This document shows, one piece after another, positions 1 through 9,666 of a stretch of 64,000 nt of DNA. The position numbers and the translations under genes are program-made. The stretch lies in the NCBI RefSeq assembly GCF_000016985.1, contig NC_009633.1:2709539-2773538 (forward strand), written 5' to 3'. The first letter of the stretch is position 1. Every line of letters begins with the position of its first letter. Under the pieces are notes generated by a model. That model searched no databases. It had not been told where the DNA came from and worked only from the letters and a program-made list of their open reading frames with translations. The DNA comes from Alkaliphilus metalliredigens QYMF. GTDB taxonomy: Bacteria; Bacillota; Clostridia; Peptostreptococcales; Natronincolaceae.

Positions 1-1349
1 ATATCCCCACCAGCAATCAAACCTTTACGGCCGGTTAGTTTCACCTTGTTTTTAGTTGAGACATTACTGTGAAGGATACAGTCGGCTTCCACATCCCCTG
101 CAGCTTTAATTGTTGTATTTTCAATGTATTTGGCAATAAGGCTACCACCGGCTTCAAGATATGCTTGGTTATTTCCCTGGACTCCACGATGCAAAATAAT
201 ATGACCTTTTGCTATAAGTGTTGCACCTTCCACTACCCCTAAAACCTCTATATCAGATTCAGCCTCTACTGTAAAACCAGATTTCACATTACCTTTCACA
301 AAGACTTTTCCATTAAACTTTATGTTTCCAGTTGTTGTGTCTACATCACCTGGAACCTCATACACCGTACTGACAGATAGTTTATTGTCAATAATAGAGA
401 CCTGTCCATCCATATCAGCAAAGAGGCTAAGTCCGTCCTGGCTTTCCATTGTATTTTTACCTTTAATTAATTTTGCTTCTTTACCTTTTTTCGCATCAAT
501 TTCTCTTCCTAGAACGTCTACTCCTTTTTCACCCTCTGTAGGTCGTGTAATTTCAGCTAATAGTTGTCCTTTTTTTACATTCTTCACTTGATCTAGTTCT
601 TTGAAGTCTACGGTCCCATCATCCATTATCTTGGGTAAGAATTCTTTGCTTGATGAAAATTTCAAGGTAAATGTGCCATCAATCCCATGAACGGGTTTTT
701 TCCCATTGGAAATAATAAACTCATCATCAAACTTCTTTTTTGCAATCACATCAACAATCACTTTTTCATCCACAAAGTTGATAATACCTTTCTTTCTCAA
801 TGCCTCTTTGATAGCTTCCATACTTGGGGTTTTCCCACCATATGGCTTTGTAATCATCAGTTTTCCTGTAAGTCGATCATCCGAAACCTTAACCTTGATT
901 TCACTATCAATCATTTTTTCAGATTGTTCTGATGCAATTTTAACTGCATTGCCAGGTTTATCATTAACAATTCCCTCAATAAGATTGAAATCAACCTTTT
1001 GTATTTTTTTCTTTTCGATGTATTCAAATATCTTCTTGACCTGCTCCGCCTTTGTTTGTGCAATGGATTCACTCATAGTAAGATATACACCATCTGGACG
1101 AAAATCGATTGCAAAGGATACTTCGTTTAATCGCATCTGCTTTAAATCAACTACCGTTTTCCCCTTAGATTCATCTTGAACATCTTTAAAATTTACTTTG
1201 ATTTTAACATGTGATTTCCGAAATAGGCTAGATTTTTTTTCTCCAATTATCTTAATTAGCATCTCTTTTTCTTCAACTTTTAGTTTTGAGATTGCCTTAT
1301 CTACAGCTTCTTGATATGTAGTCCCCTCAAATATCATCTTATCATCCAT
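1..1349 (-). CDS. FapA (DUF342) family polymer-forming protein, 3' end outside window
   Basis: The reading frame starts at the ATG at 1349, preceded by a GGGGGG-type ribosome site 8 to 9 bases upstream, and stays open to the left edge, so about 449 residues are visible and the C-terminus is missing. The first about 55 residues resemble the Jag-N-like domain (FEGTTYQEAVDKAISKL). A FapA N-terminal region follows, and from about residue 290 there is a glycine/valine-rich repetitive stretch typical of the FapA right-handed beta-helix. Family members (flagellar assembly protein A) are often encoded at the distal end of Firmicute fla/che operons, as here just after fliA. Their molecular role is poorly defined; a link to flagellar assembly or its regulation is inferred from context. 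Confidence 0.8.
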   Translation of the reverse strand, partial: MDDKMIFEGTTYQEAVDKAISKLKVEEKEMLIKIIGEKKSSLFRKSHVKIKVNFKDVQDESKGKTVVDLKQMRLNEVSFAIDFRPDGVYLTMSESIAQTKAEQVKKIFEYIEKKKIQKVDFNLIEGIVNDKPGNAVKIASEQSEKMIDSEIKVKVSDDRLTGKLMITKPYGGKTPSMEAIKEALRKKGIINFVDEKVIVDVIAKKKFDDEFIISNGKKPVHGIDGTFTLKFSSSKEFLPKIMDDGTVDFKELDQVKNVKKGQLLAEITRPTEGEKGVDVLGREIDAKKGKEAKLIKGKNTMESQDGLSLFADMDGQVSIIDNKLSVSTVYEVPGDVDTTTGNIKFNGKVFVKGNVKSGFTVEAESDIEVLGVVEGATLIAKGHIILHRGVQGNNQAYLEAGGSLIAKYIENTTIKAAGDVEADCILHSNVSTKNKVKLTGRKGLIAGGD

Positions 1350-1415
1350 GATATTCCCCCCTAGTATGATTATCCTCGATGTTTCGCTAAGATTCTCTCT
1401 TAATTAAATCTCATT

Positions 1416-2147
1416 TTATCCAAGTTTCAATACCCCTTTTAGTCTTACAATTGCCTTAGAATGAAGTTGGGATACTCTTGATTCGGAAACATCCAACACC
1501 TGTCCAATCTCTTTATAGGTAAATCCTTCATAATAATATAAAGTGACCACTGTTTTTTCTCTTTCTGACAAAGACTCAATACTACTTCTTAATAACAAAC
1601 GTTCTTCTTTATTACAAATTATTTGCTCGGGCAGATCATTTTCATCGCCTATAGGTATTTGATTATGATGTGTATCTGATAGTCTTTCTTCTAACGAAAC
1701 AATATTGAAACTGTTTATTTGCTGAAGTGTACGGTGAAAATCACCAATTGACATTTCAAGTTCTTGGGCAACTTCAAAGTCTAATACACTTCTACCTAAG
1801 CGATTTTCTGCCTTAGCATATGCGTCCTCAATTTTTTTTGATTTTTGACGAATAGACCTAGGGACCCAATCTAAGTTTCTTAACTGATCAATAATTGCTC
1901 CTCTGATCCTAATTTGAGCATAGGTTTCAAACTTAACATTCTTGTTAATATCAAATTTCTCAATTGCATCAATGAGCCCAAATATCCCGTAACTAACTAA
2001 GTCATCATAGTCTACATTGCTGCCATAAGAAGTATACAGCCTTCCAGCAATAATTTTCACTAGGGCAATATACTTTTCAATTAATTCATTTTTAGTTTGT
2101 AAATCATGATTTTGCTTATAATGCTGCCATAGGCTTTGATGTTCCAT
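1416..2147 (-). CDS. fliA: RNA polymerase sigma-28 factor for flagellar genes (FliA/SigD/WhiG family)
   Basis: This 243-residue protein has the sigma-70 architecture. Region 2 holds 'DYDDLVSYGIFGLIDAIEKF' and the downstream 'FETYAQIRIRGAIIDQL'; region 3 lies at mid-length; region 4 has a C-terminal helix-turn-helix, 'FTYKEIGQVLDVSESRVSQL'. The length fits FliA/SigD, which directs late flagellar and chemotaxis promoters. The frame is open further upstream to 2252, but that would overlap cheD. The ATG at 2147 has an AGGAGG site right before it, so I place the start there. It is the penultimate gene of the fla/che operon visible here, as sigD is near the end of the Bacillus operon. Confidence 0.95.
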   Translation of the reverse strand: MEHQSLWQHYKQNHDLQTKNELIEKYIALVKIIAGRLYTSYGSNVDYDDLVSYGIFGLIDAIEKFDINKNVKFETYAQIRIRGAIIDQLRNLDWVPRSIRQKSKKIEDAYAKAENRLGRSVLDFEVAQELEMSIGDFHRTLQQINSFNIVSLEERLSDTHHNQIPIGDENDLPEQIICNKEERLLLRSSIESLSEREKTVVTLYYYEGFTYKEIGQVLDVSESRVSQLHSKAIVRLKGVLKLG

Positions 2148-2163
2148 TACTAAACCTCCTGGT

Positions 2164-2652
2164 TTAGATTTCGTGAACTCCGTGTCCGATTGTCTTAATG
2201 CGCAATCTCCCGTCCTCTGAATAAAATTCAATTGTTCGTCCATAATTACCACCTGTATTCTGGGCTATTATCGGAATTTTGAGACGCTCAAGCATATCCT
2301 TTGTGGCGATTATATTTCTTTCACCAATCTTCATCATATCGTTATTGTTCCCGAAGGAAAACATCTGGGACCCACCAGCTATTTTAGCAATGAGTTTACT
2401 TCTACCCGCTCCCCTTGAAATCATTTCCTGTATCAGAAGTTCAATAGCGGTATCTGCAAACTTTGCTTTATTGCTATTATTCCGAATTTGTTCACTACTA
2501 GGCAACATAATATGTGCTAACCCTGCTACCTTCTTTTGCTTATCATAGAGGCAAATTCCCACACAAGATCCTAAGCCAAGTGTCGTTAACATTCCTGGAT
2601 TCTCCACTACCTTTAAGTCGGCCATTCCAACTTTGATTATTATTTTATCCAT
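2164..2652 (-). CDS. cheD: Chemoreceptor glutamine deamidase CheD
   Basis: CheD deamidates glutamines in chemoreceptors and, with CheC, forms an adaptation system. The protein has 162 residues, the usual size. The catalytic signature is clear: 'TLGLGSCVGICLYD' with Cys30, followed by 'LAHIMLP' with His47. The gene directly abuts cheC (one ends at 2653, the other begins at 2652), matching the CheC-CheD partnership seen in Bacillus and Thermotoga. Confidence 0.95.
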   Translation of the reverse strand: MDKIIIKVGMADLKVVENPGMLTTLGLGSCVGICLYDKQKKVAGLAHIMLPSSEQIRNNSNKAKFADTAIELLIQEMISRGAGRSKLIAKIAGGSQMFSFGNNNDMMKIGERNIIATKDMLERLKIPIIAQNTGGNYGRTIEFYSEDGRLRIKTIGHGVHEI

Positions 2653-3270
2653 TTACTCATAGACTCCTAAACTTTTTAGTAATATTGGAAATGATTCCTC
2701 ATCGGGTATTAGGAAAAAATGCCCTTTGACTAGATCGCTTCCCTCTTTTAATTGTGTTTCTATCATGAGTACCTTATCTCCAATATGACCGAATTGAATG
2801 GCAGGAACACTTAGAATGGCACCCGCCATATCAATTGATAATGAGGGGATTGATATTTTTAAATCTAACCTAGTCAGTGAAGAAAGTGCTGATATATAAG
2901 CACCCGATAAAATATTTCCTATTTCCTGTAAAGCAGAACGGTCCATTTCATCTAGTCCATTGTCTCTATTATCTTTTTGAATTAATAAATTTATTAGTAT
3001 TTTACAAGAGTCTAAATCCAGTAAAAACATAATATTCCCAGAAAGATCTCCTTCAACTCGAAAATATACTCCTGCCACAGTTGTCTCTTCGCCTCCAAGA
3101 ATTTGAGTTACATCGTCAAAGGCCAATATTTTCACAACAGGCAAGTTCATGTCAATTCGCTTGTCCAGAATACCCGCTAATGCAGTCGCAGCATTTCCCG
3201 CTCCAATGTTACCAATTTCCCTTAATACATCTAGGTGTAGTTGGTTTAAACTTTCAATATTTAAAGACAT
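2653..3270 (-). CDS. cheC: CheY-P phosphatase CheC
   Basis: CheC dephosphorylates CheY-P and is stimulated by CheD. At 205 residues it is of normal length. Both pseudo-symmetric active-site helices are present: 'LREIGNIGAGNAATALAG' near residues 16 to 33 and 'LQEIGNILSGAYISALSSL' near residues 115 to 133. Each carries the E-x-x-N pair that defines the CheC/FliY/CheX phosphatases, so the enzyme should be active at two sites. It lies between cheW and cheD in the operon. Confidence 0.95.
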   Translation of the reverse strand: MSLNIESLNQLHLDVLREIGNIGAGNAATALAGILDKRIDMNLPVVKILAFDDVTQILGGEETTVAGVYFRVEGDLSGNIMFLLDLDSCKILINLLIQKDNRDNGLDEMDRSALQEIGNILSGAYISALSSLTRLDLKISIPSLSIDMAGAILSVPAIQFGHIGDKVLMIETQLKEGSDLVKGHFFLIPDEESFPILLKSLGVYE

Positions 3271-3290
3271 AACATGTCACGCTCCACTTC

Positions 3291-3746
3291 TTATGCTTCT
3301 ATGGCGATGCCAAGAATTTTAGGAATGTCAAGTACGATGATCATTCTCTCACCAACTTTACCAATTCCGTTTACATAGTCATCCTCAAAGGTGTTGACGA
3401 GATGCGTTGCATTGTCAATTGCTTCTCTTTCAATCTTTAAGACCTCAGAAGAACTACCAACTAGTATACCTACAGTCATTTCATCTATGGTCAAAACTAT
3501 AATTCTAGATTCATTTGTTGGATTACTTTGGTTTAGATGAAACCTTTGATAAAGATCAACAACCGGTATCACTTCCCCTCTTAGGTTGATTACACCCTTG
3601 ATAAAAACAGGAGTATTTGGAATTCTTGTCATTTCAGGTACCCGTTCGATTGTTTCAACATACTGAATTGGAATCCCATAGGACTCCTTATTTAGTGTGA
3701 AGATGACATACTGATTATTTGCTGATATATCATTCACTTCGCTCAC
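3291..3746 (-). CDS. cheW: Chemotaxis coupling protein CheW
   Basis: A single CheW domain of 151 residues couples chemoreceptors to the kinase CheA. The typical features are 'QYVIFTLNKESYGIPI' near the N-terminus, 'IPNTPVFIKGVINLRGEVIPVVDL' (residues about 41 to 64) and a C-terminal 'MIIVLDIPKIL'. It follows cheA with a 3-base gap and precedes cheC, so it is probably translationally coupled to cheA. Confidence 0.95.
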   Translation of the reverse strand: MSEVNDISANNQYVIFTLNKESYGIPIQYVETIERVPEMTRIPNTPVFIKGVINLRGEVIPVVDLYQRFHLNQSNPTNESRIIVLTIDEMTVGILVGSSSEVLKIEREAIDNATHLVNTFEDDYVNGIGKVGERMIIVLDIPKILGIAIEA

Positions 3747-3749
3747 TCC

Positions 3750-5807
3750 TTAAAAGTATGAATTGGTATCAATAATTAATGCCACTGTACCATTCCCTAA
3801 AATTGTTGCGCCTGCAACACCTTGTACATTTCCTAAAAACTTTCCAAGTGATTTGATAACAATTTCTTGTTGTCCAATCAACTCATTGACAACCAAGCCT
3901 ACTGTTTTATCGCCCTTTTTAACAATTACAACAGTTGCTTCATCCTCTTCTATATCAGCATTGCTCGCACCTAACAAATTAGATAGCCGTAGAATTGGTA
4001 GTGTCTCATTTCTGTACAATATAATTTCATTATTTTGCACCTTCCTAATATGACTCTGGCTAATGGTTGTAATTTCTTTGATACTACTTAGTGGAATGGC
4101 ATATTTTTCGTTTCCTACAATGACAAGCAATGCTTGAATAATCGCTAAGGTTAAAGGTAGTCTAATAATAAATTTGCTACCTTTCCCTTTTTGAGAATCA
4201 ACCTCAATAGCGCCTCCAAGGGATTCAATCTTTGTTTTAACCACGTCTAATCCCACGCCACGTCCAGAAACATCCGATACTTTATCTGCTGTACTAAATC
4301 CAGCAGTAAATAGTAATTCGACTGCCTCTTTGTCGTCCATTAAGTCAGCCTGTTCGGCATTAACCAATCCTCTTTCAACGGCTTTTTCTTTGACTTTGAG
4401 AATATTAACCCCCTGTCCATCATCAGTAATTTCAATAACCACGCTGTTCCCATCGGGATATGCAATTAGTTTTACTGTACCACTTTTACTTTTCCCAATA
4501 TCCATACGATACTCAGGATCCTCTATTCCATGATCAATTGAGTTTCGAATTAAATGAATAAGTGGGTCTCCTATCTCATCAATAACAGTTCGGTCTACCT
4601 CTGTTTCTTCCCCTGACAGCACTAGAGAGATTTCTTTTCCTAAATCCTTCGATAAATCTCTTACCATTCTAGGAAATCGATTAAAGACCCTCTCTATAGG
4701 AACCATTCTTACTTTCATAACAGCATCGTGGAGGCTAGTGGTAATTCGCTCTAAGTGTTCAGTTGCTTCATTCATGTTTTGACGTTTTCCATCATCACCT
4801 ATGTCTTCTAGTCTTGTTTTAATGATGATCAGCTCACTGACTAGATTCATTAAATTATCAAGTCTGTCAATATCCACTCTCACGGTTTTGCCAGTTTTGC
4901 TTCTTTTTTCTTTTACTTCATTTTTTTCAGTTCCAGCTTCAGTAACCGTAACAGCCTGTTGTGCTTTCATTTCCTCAATTGTTTCCTTATTTTTGCCATC
5001 TTCATAATTTACGATTTGATCCTCATGTAAATTATCTTCGAGTTGATTCTTCAAATCAATGACAGAAAAAAACTCAATGTCTGAGATTTCATTTAATTCT
5101 CTCTCAATTTCCTCAACAGGGACTTTGGAAAGTACAACTAGTTCAAAGGACAAATCAAACTTTTCATCTTCAATATCCTCAATAGATGGTTCCGATTGAA
5201 TGATTTCAGAAACACCGTCTAAAGCATTAATAATAATATAAGCCCTAGCTGACTTGAGCATACAGTTCTCATCTAGTATTACTTTAATAGAATATGGCGT
5301 TATTCCTTCTTTCATCGCAAGATGCACTGCTTTACGTGTATGATCTTTCAATTTAATGGTTCCATTTAAAGTATCCGAACCCATAGGCTCCTCTGATTGT
5401 TGCACTTGAATCGTAACTTCTGGACCCCCAACTGTTAATAGATGAAATTTATCAATTAATATCTTAGGAGAGTCCGTTCCTTCGGAACCTGATAACTCTA
5501 CTTCATTAATATATTTTTCCAATCGATCAAAGCACTCAAATAATAGATCAACCACTTTAGCAGTCATACTCATCTCATTGCTTCTTATAGAGTGTAGTAC
5601 ATTTTCCATTTCATGTGTTAATTGGGCAATGTGTTTATATCCCATTGTAGCAGACATACCTTTAAGTGTATGTGCAATTCTAAATATTTCATTCAATAGA
5701 TTCATATCCTCTAAGGAATTTTCCAAGGAAAGTAGATTTGTATTCATGTTTTGCAAGTTTTCCTTAGACTCTTCTATAAATATTTCTAAATATTGGTTCA
5801 TATCCAT
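3750..5807 (-). CDS. cheA: Chemotaxis histidine kinase CheA
   Basis: This is a 685-residue CheA with the full domain set. P1 (HPt) has the phospho-acceptor His46 in 'IFRIAHTLKG'. P2 covers roughly residues 150 to 250. The P3 dimerisation helices start near 'VRVDIDRLDNLMNLVSELII'. The P4 ATPase has 'HLIRNSIDHGIE' (N box), 'DDGQGV' (G1) and 'GRGVGLDVV' (G2). The C-terminal P5 is a CheW-like domain. The ATG at 5807 has GGAGGTG upstream. CheA passes phosphate to CheY (motor bias) and CheB (adaptation), both encoded in the same operon. Confidence 0.97.
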   Translation of the reverse strand: MDMNQYLEIFIEESKENLQNMNTNLLSLENSLEDMNLLNEIFRIAHTLKGMSATMGYKHIAQLTHEMENVLHSIRSNEMSMTAKVVDLLFECFDRLEKYINEVELSGSEGTDSPKILIDKFHLLTVGGPEVTIQVQQSEEPMGSDTLNGTIKLKDHTRKAVHLAMKEGITPYSIKVILDENCMLKSARAYIIINALDGVSEIIQSEPSIEDIEDEKFDLSFELVVLSKVPVEEIERELNEISDIEFFSVIDLKNQLEDNLHEDQIVNYEDGKNKETIEEMKAQQAVTVTEAGTEKNEVKEKRSKTGKTVRVDIDRLDNLMNLVSELIIIKTRLEDIGDDGKRQNMNEATEHLERITTSLHDAVMKVRMVPIERVFNRFPRMVRDLSKDLGKEISLVLSGEETEVDRTVIDEIGDPLIHLIRNSIDHGIEDPEYRMDIGKSKSGTVKLIAYPDGNSVVIEITDDGQGVNILKVKEKAVERGLVNAEQADLMDDKEAVELLFTAGFSTADKVSDVSGRGVGLDVVKTKIESLGGAIEVDSQKGKGSKFIIRLPLTLAIIQALLVIVGNEKYAIPLSSIKEITTISQSHIRKVQNNEIILYRNETLPILRLSNLLGASNADIEEDEATVVIVKKGDKTVGLVVNELIGQQEIVIKSLGKFLGNVQGVAGATILGNGTVALIIDTNSYF

Positions 5808-5810
5808 CTT

Positions 5811-6884
5811 CTACACCTCCACTCGAGTAATAATTTCATTCGCTATTTTGTGTAATGGTACAATTGTATCTACCTTACCGGTTTTAACAGCACTTTTAGG
5901 CATGCCGTATACAATACTTGTTTCTTCATCTTGGGCAATGATATAACTATTGACTTGGTTTTTTATTTCTCCCACCCCTTCAGTCCCATCAGAGCCCATA
6001 CCAGTCATGATGACACCTATTAAATTCTTATTGTTTAAATTCGATACAGATTTAAAAAGTACATCAACCGAAGGTCTATGTCCCGAAACAGGTTCATCCT
6101 GGTTTAAATGGATTTGCAACTGTTTATTCGATCCTTCTACAACTGCCATGTGATATCCTCCAGGAGCAATATACGCATGACCTGGTAACACCGCTTCTAA
6201 GTGGGTGGCTTCTTTTACATTGATGTGTGAGAGGGTATTTAATCGATTTGCCAGAGACTTAGTAAATCCAGCCGGCATATGCTGAACAACGAGAAAACTC
6301 GCTTGGATATTAGCTGGTAGATATGGAATCACACTCTGTAGTGCTTTAGGGCCCCCCGTTGACACACCAATGGCAACCAGTGTAGTTTTTTGCCGATTAA
6401 TTTTATGCGTATTTGGCTGAGAAAATAAAAACGATGTTTTTTCAGCCCTGACTTCCTTTAAATTGGATTGCGTAATTTTTGCCTTTACCGCTTCCTTGAC
6501 TTTACTAATCATTTCATCTTTTAGTGTATCTCCGTTAATTTTGAACAGACTTGTGGGTTTTTGAATAAAGTCTATAGCTCCTAACTCCAAAGCGGAAATT
6601 GTTGCTTCCCCACCTTCACTTGTTAAGCTACTAAGCATAATGACGGGTAAAGGACACTTTTCCATGATAAGCCTCAAAGCTTCAATTCCATCGCAAATCG
6701 GCATTTCTATATCCAATGTCACAACATCAGGTTTAAGCTCCAGAATTTTTTTAACCACTTCACTTCCGTTTCGTGCAGATCCAACTACAGTTATTTTGGG
6801 ATCTGCATTTAGAATGTCAGTGATCATCTTTCTCATGAATGCAGAATCATCAACAACCAATACATTAATTTTTTTATCTATCAT
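5811..6884 (-). CDS. cheB: Protein-glutamate methylesterase/deamidase CheB
   Basis: CheB removes methyl groups from chemoreceptors after phosphorylation by CheA. The 357-residue protein has an N-terminal receiver domain with Asp58 in 'DVVTLDIEMP'. A linker follows, then the methylesterase domain with the Ser175-His202-Asp triad: 'GVSTGGPKAL', 'QHMPAGFT' and 'MTGMGSDGTEG'. No cheR (the opposing methyltransferase) lies in this window, so it must be encoded elsewhere if adaptation by methylation operates. Confidence 0.96.
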   Translation of the reverse strand: MIDKKINVLVVDDSAFMRKMITDILNADPKITVVGSARNGSEVVKKILELKPDVVTLDIEMPICDGIEALRLIMEKCPLPVIMLSSLTSEGGEATISALELGAIDFIQKPTSLFKINGDTLKDEMISKVKEAVKAKITQSNLKEVRAEKTSFLFSQPNTHKINRQKTTLVAIGVSTGGPKALQSVIPYLPANIQASFLVVQHMPAGFTKSLANRLNTLSHINVKEATHLEAVLPGHAYIAPGGYHMAVVEGSNKQLQIHLNQDEPVSGHRPSVDVLFKSVSNLNNKNLIGVIMTGMGSDGTEGVGEIKNQVNSYIIAQDEETSIVYGMPKSAVKTGKVDTIVPLHKIANEIITRVEV

Positions 6885-7541
6885 TTATATCAATCCTCTT
6901 TTTCGCAATAGTCTCTGCTGTTCAAATATAAATGCGATAATTTCTTTCCTCACCACAGCATCAATCTCTGTAAATTCGATCCCAATTTTATATTCTTTAA
7001 GAATGGGATCAAATTCTTTTCTAATTACTTTTCCTATTGCTTCTAAATTTTGATGTTCCTCTATAAACACCGTGCATTTTACAGCCTCATTCATCTCAAC
7101 TTTATTTCTGGTTATGATTTTAACTCCACCACCACTGAGGTCCTTTGTAACGCCTGAAATCACTTGTCCATCTTTATCTAATGATTCAATCTTAAATTTT
7201 TTGATAACAGGAAATCGATAATGGTCTCGACGCTGAATCTTTGAGATAGAGCTTATGGGTTTAATCTCATATAGTTGTAGTTCACTTCCTTGAACTTGGT
7301 TCTTCTCTACTATTTCTCCAAGGAAGCTATATATTCCTTTTCCTTCTCTATAAAAAATAAACTTCAACTTTTCATTATCATGCAGTCTATAGGCATGTCC
7401 ATCACTTAATGGTGAATTAATATATATTTTACCTTGTTTTAGTTCAGCAACTTGACTTAATAGTGGTGATTTTTTTTCCTGTGTATCAGTTAGTTCAATT
7501 TCAATCTTATCTCCTACTTGAAGCTCATTATAAATATCCAT
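6885..7541 (-). CDS. PilZ domain protein, probable c-di-GMP responsive flagellar brake (YcgR/YpfA type)
   Basis: The protein has 218 residues. An N-terminal YcgR-like (PilZN) beta domain spans roughly residues 1 to 95. A PilZ domain follows with the c-di-GMP-binding motif 'RRDHYR' and the distal 'DLSGGGVKI' (D/N-x-S-x-x-G). Proteins of this layout slow or stop flagellar rotation when c-di-GMP rises. Its place between flhG and cheB in the fla/che operon supports a motility role. The ligand is inferred from the motif. Confidence 0.9.
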   Translation of the reverse strand: MDIYNELQVGDKIEIELTDTQEKKSPLLSQVAELKQGKIYINSPLSDGHAYRLHDNEKLKFIFYREGKGIYSFLGEIVEKNQVQGSELQLYEIKPISSISKIQRRDHYRFPVIKKFKIESLDKDGQVISGVTKDLSGGGVKIITRNKVEMNEAVKCTVFIEEHQNLEAIGKVIRKEFDPILKEYKIGIEFTEIDAVVRKEIIAFIFEQQRLLRKRGLI

Positions 7542-7557
7542 CTCCCTTCCTTCCTCC

Positions 7558-8490
7558 CTATCTAAATAACTTAATTAATCTATCCATAAATTTTTCTTTT
7601 GTAGCTTCTAAAGAAGGTGTTGGTCTTTGATTAATTAATCCCTTCGCAATTCGTTCAATATTTTTACTAGCTATTGTATTGGGAAATTGAAGTATAAAAG
7701 GTTTTTGCAACTTTACCGCTCTAGAAACAGAGCTATCATCAAACAGGTAACCTGCCTTTTCAACCTTCATATTCAAAAATTTTTCACTAGCCTTTTGGAG
7801 TTTTGAAAAGGTTATATCACCTTCAAGTGTACTCTCCACGCGATTGACAACAATTTTCATTTTTTTGTTTTTATCTCTTTTGGCAATCGCTTTAATCATT
7901 GCATAGGCATCGGTTAAAGCTGTGGGTTCTGGTGTTGTAATAATGATTGCTTCATCAACAGCTAATACAAATGATAAAACGGAATTTGACAAGCCGGCGC
8001 CAGTATCAATTAGAATATAATCGGCATATCCATAAATATCGTTAAATTTTTCAATTAGTTCAGTTAATTGGTCATGGGGCATATCAACTAATTCTATTAT
8101 CCCAGATCCACCAGAAATAAATTTGATACCATTGGGCCCTTCAGTCATGACTTCTTTAATATTTTTGTTTTGATGAATCACATCAAATAATGTATATTTT
8201 GGAATCACACCAAGTATAATATCAATGTTTGCTAATCCAAGATCTGCATCAATGATCACTACTTTTTTATTTTCATTACTTAAACTGATAGCTAAATTAA
8301 TCGTAAAGTTTGTTTTACCAACGCCACCTTTTCCACTTGTAATACCAATTACTTTAGTATCTATTGTTTGGTTTGTGTGGCTAGATATGTCTAAGTCTGG
8401 TGTTACATAGGACATGGTATTTTTTTTTATTATTTTACTATTGGTTCTTTGATGAATCATCTCTCTCAACTTAGTGGCTTGATCTTGCAT
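7558..8490 (-). CDS. flhG: Flagellar number regulator, MinD-like ATPase FlhG (YlxH)
   Basis: FlhG is a MinD/ParA-type ATPase that works with FlhF to set flagellar number and position. The 310-residue protein has the deviant Walker A motif 'KGGVGKT' at residues 54 to 60. It also has 'VVIIDADLGLANIDIILG' and 'YILIDTGAGLSN', and a lysine-rich C-terminal end that may bind membrane. The ATG overlaps the flhF stop codon (TAATG) with an AAAGGAGG site upstream, indicating translational coupling. The coding strand contains an in-frame A9 run near codon 22. Confidence 0.95.
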   Translation of the reverse strand: MQDQATKLREMIHQRTNSKIIKKNTMSYVTPDLDISSHTNQTIDTKVIGITSGKGGVGKTNFTINLAISLSNENKKVVIIDADLGLANIDIILGVIPKYTLFDVIHQNKNIKEVMTEGPNGIKFISGGSGIIELVDMPHDQLTELIEKFNDIYGYADYILIDTGAGLSNSVLSFVLAVDEAIIITTPEPTALTDAYAMIKAIAKRDKNKKMKIVVNRVESTLEGDITFSKLQKASEKFLNMKVEKAGYLFDDSSVSRAVKLQKPFILQFPNTIASKNIERIAKGLINQRPTPSLEATKEKFMDRLIKLFR

Positions 8491-9665
8491 TAAGAAACCT
8501 CCTTTACAATGAGGTCTACAATTTTATCTAGGTCCAAAATTTCAATGTCATCAGGAACACTTTGCCCTGTGGTAATATAAGAAAGTGGTTTTTGTATGAA
8601 CATAGCTGTATTAATAATCGTCCCAAAGGTTGATGCTTCATCTAGTTTTGTAAAAATCAACTTATAATCCTTTAAAAAATCATATGCTTTAATCATTTCC
8701 TTTATATCGACGGTTCTTGTTGTACAACTAATCACAAAGTATACTTCCTTACACTCTATTTGTTGCAATAATGTTTCCAATTCTAAAATTTGTTCTTTAT
8801 TTTTATGACTCCGACCTGCTGTATCTATAAATATCAGATCTTTGTGCTTGAGATTATCAATAGCTTTATTTATTTCCGAGGACTTGTAGACAACCTCTAG
8901 AGGAATATTCAAAATGTCGCTATATGTTCGAAGCTGCTCTACAGCAGCAATTCTATATGTATCTGCACTGATTAATCCAACACTCTGGCCCTCATTCAGA
9001 GCATGATGTGCCGCTAGCTTTGCAATTGTAGTTGTTTTCCCAACCCCTGTTGGTCCAACAAAAAATATAATTTGTGGTGATTCTTTGTTGATCGTACTCA
9101 CTTTAAAAATGTATTGTTCTAACACCTCAACCAATTTTTCTTTCAAGGTTGCTTCTTTATTGAGGACAGTTTTATTGGTTATGTCTATTTCTTCATAGGT
9201 CTCTAATAGTTTATCGATTAACAGAGGATCGACTTCATGCTTATTGAATGTCTGATAGAGCTGATTTAGTTCTTCATCATCGGCGTACCTGTCTTGTTCT
9301 CCACTATGCTCTTGCTTCATATTCTTCATGAAAACATGAAGCATTCCTTTAATTTCATCAATTTCCCTTGATAGTGTCGCCGATTTTTCATCCTTTGTTT
9401 CGATTTGACTAACTCTTTCTTTTAAAATATCCTCTGGTCTCTTGGCTAACGACTTATGCTCTATTACATTGTTTGCTTTGTTCAAACCTGTATTACCTTC
9501 ATCAATAGCTGCTACCACTTCAATCACTGATTTTTTAAATATACTAAATATTCCAGTGGGCTTAACCTTCTTTTGATGTAGAATAACAGCATTATTGCCT
9601 AACTCACTTTTGACCTTACTCATTACTTCATGGTTATTGCTTCCAGTAAACTTCTTTACTTTCAT
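8490..9665 (-). CDS. flhF: Flagellar SRP-type GTPase FlhF
   Basis: FlhF is the third member of the SRP GTPase family (with Ffh and FtsY) and recruits early flagellar parts to the membrane. The 391-residue protein has a poorly conserved basic N-terminal domain, a helical N domain, then the G domain. P-loop 'GPTGVGKTTT' starts at about residue 204; 'DTYRIAAVEQLRTY' and 'DTAGRSHKN' follow. It sits between flhA and flhG, the standard arrangement. Confidence 0.96.
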   Translation of the reverse strand: MKVKKFTGSNNHEVMSKVKSELGNNAVILHQKKVKPTGIFSIFKKSVIEVVAAIDEGNTGLNKANNVIEHKSLAKRPEDILKERVSQIETKDEKSATLSREIDEIKGMLHVFMKNMKQEHSGEQDRYADDEELNQLYQTFNKHEVDPLLIDKLLETYEEIDITNKTVLNKEATLKEKLVEVLEQYIFKVSTINKESPQIIFFVGPTGVGKTTTIAKLAAHHALNEGQSVGLISADTYRIAAVEQLRTYSDILNIPLEVVYKSSEINKAIDNLKHKDLIFIDTAGRSHKNKEQILELETLLQQIECKEVYFVISCTTRTVDIKEMIKAYDFLKDYKLIFTKLDEASTFGTIINTAMFIQKPLSYITTGQSVPDDIEILDLDKIVDLIVKEVS

Positions 9666-9666
9666 T

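Noticed and set aside
1416-2252. Longer fliA starting at 2252
   Set aside because: It would overlap cheD by about 90 bases, and the extra residues do not resemble sigma factors; the ATG at 2147 has an AGGAGG site.
8415-8430. A9 run in flhG as a second slippage site
   Set aside because: The run is in frame within a K-K-N stretch and the gene is intact from a well-placed start, so there is no frame conflict to explain.
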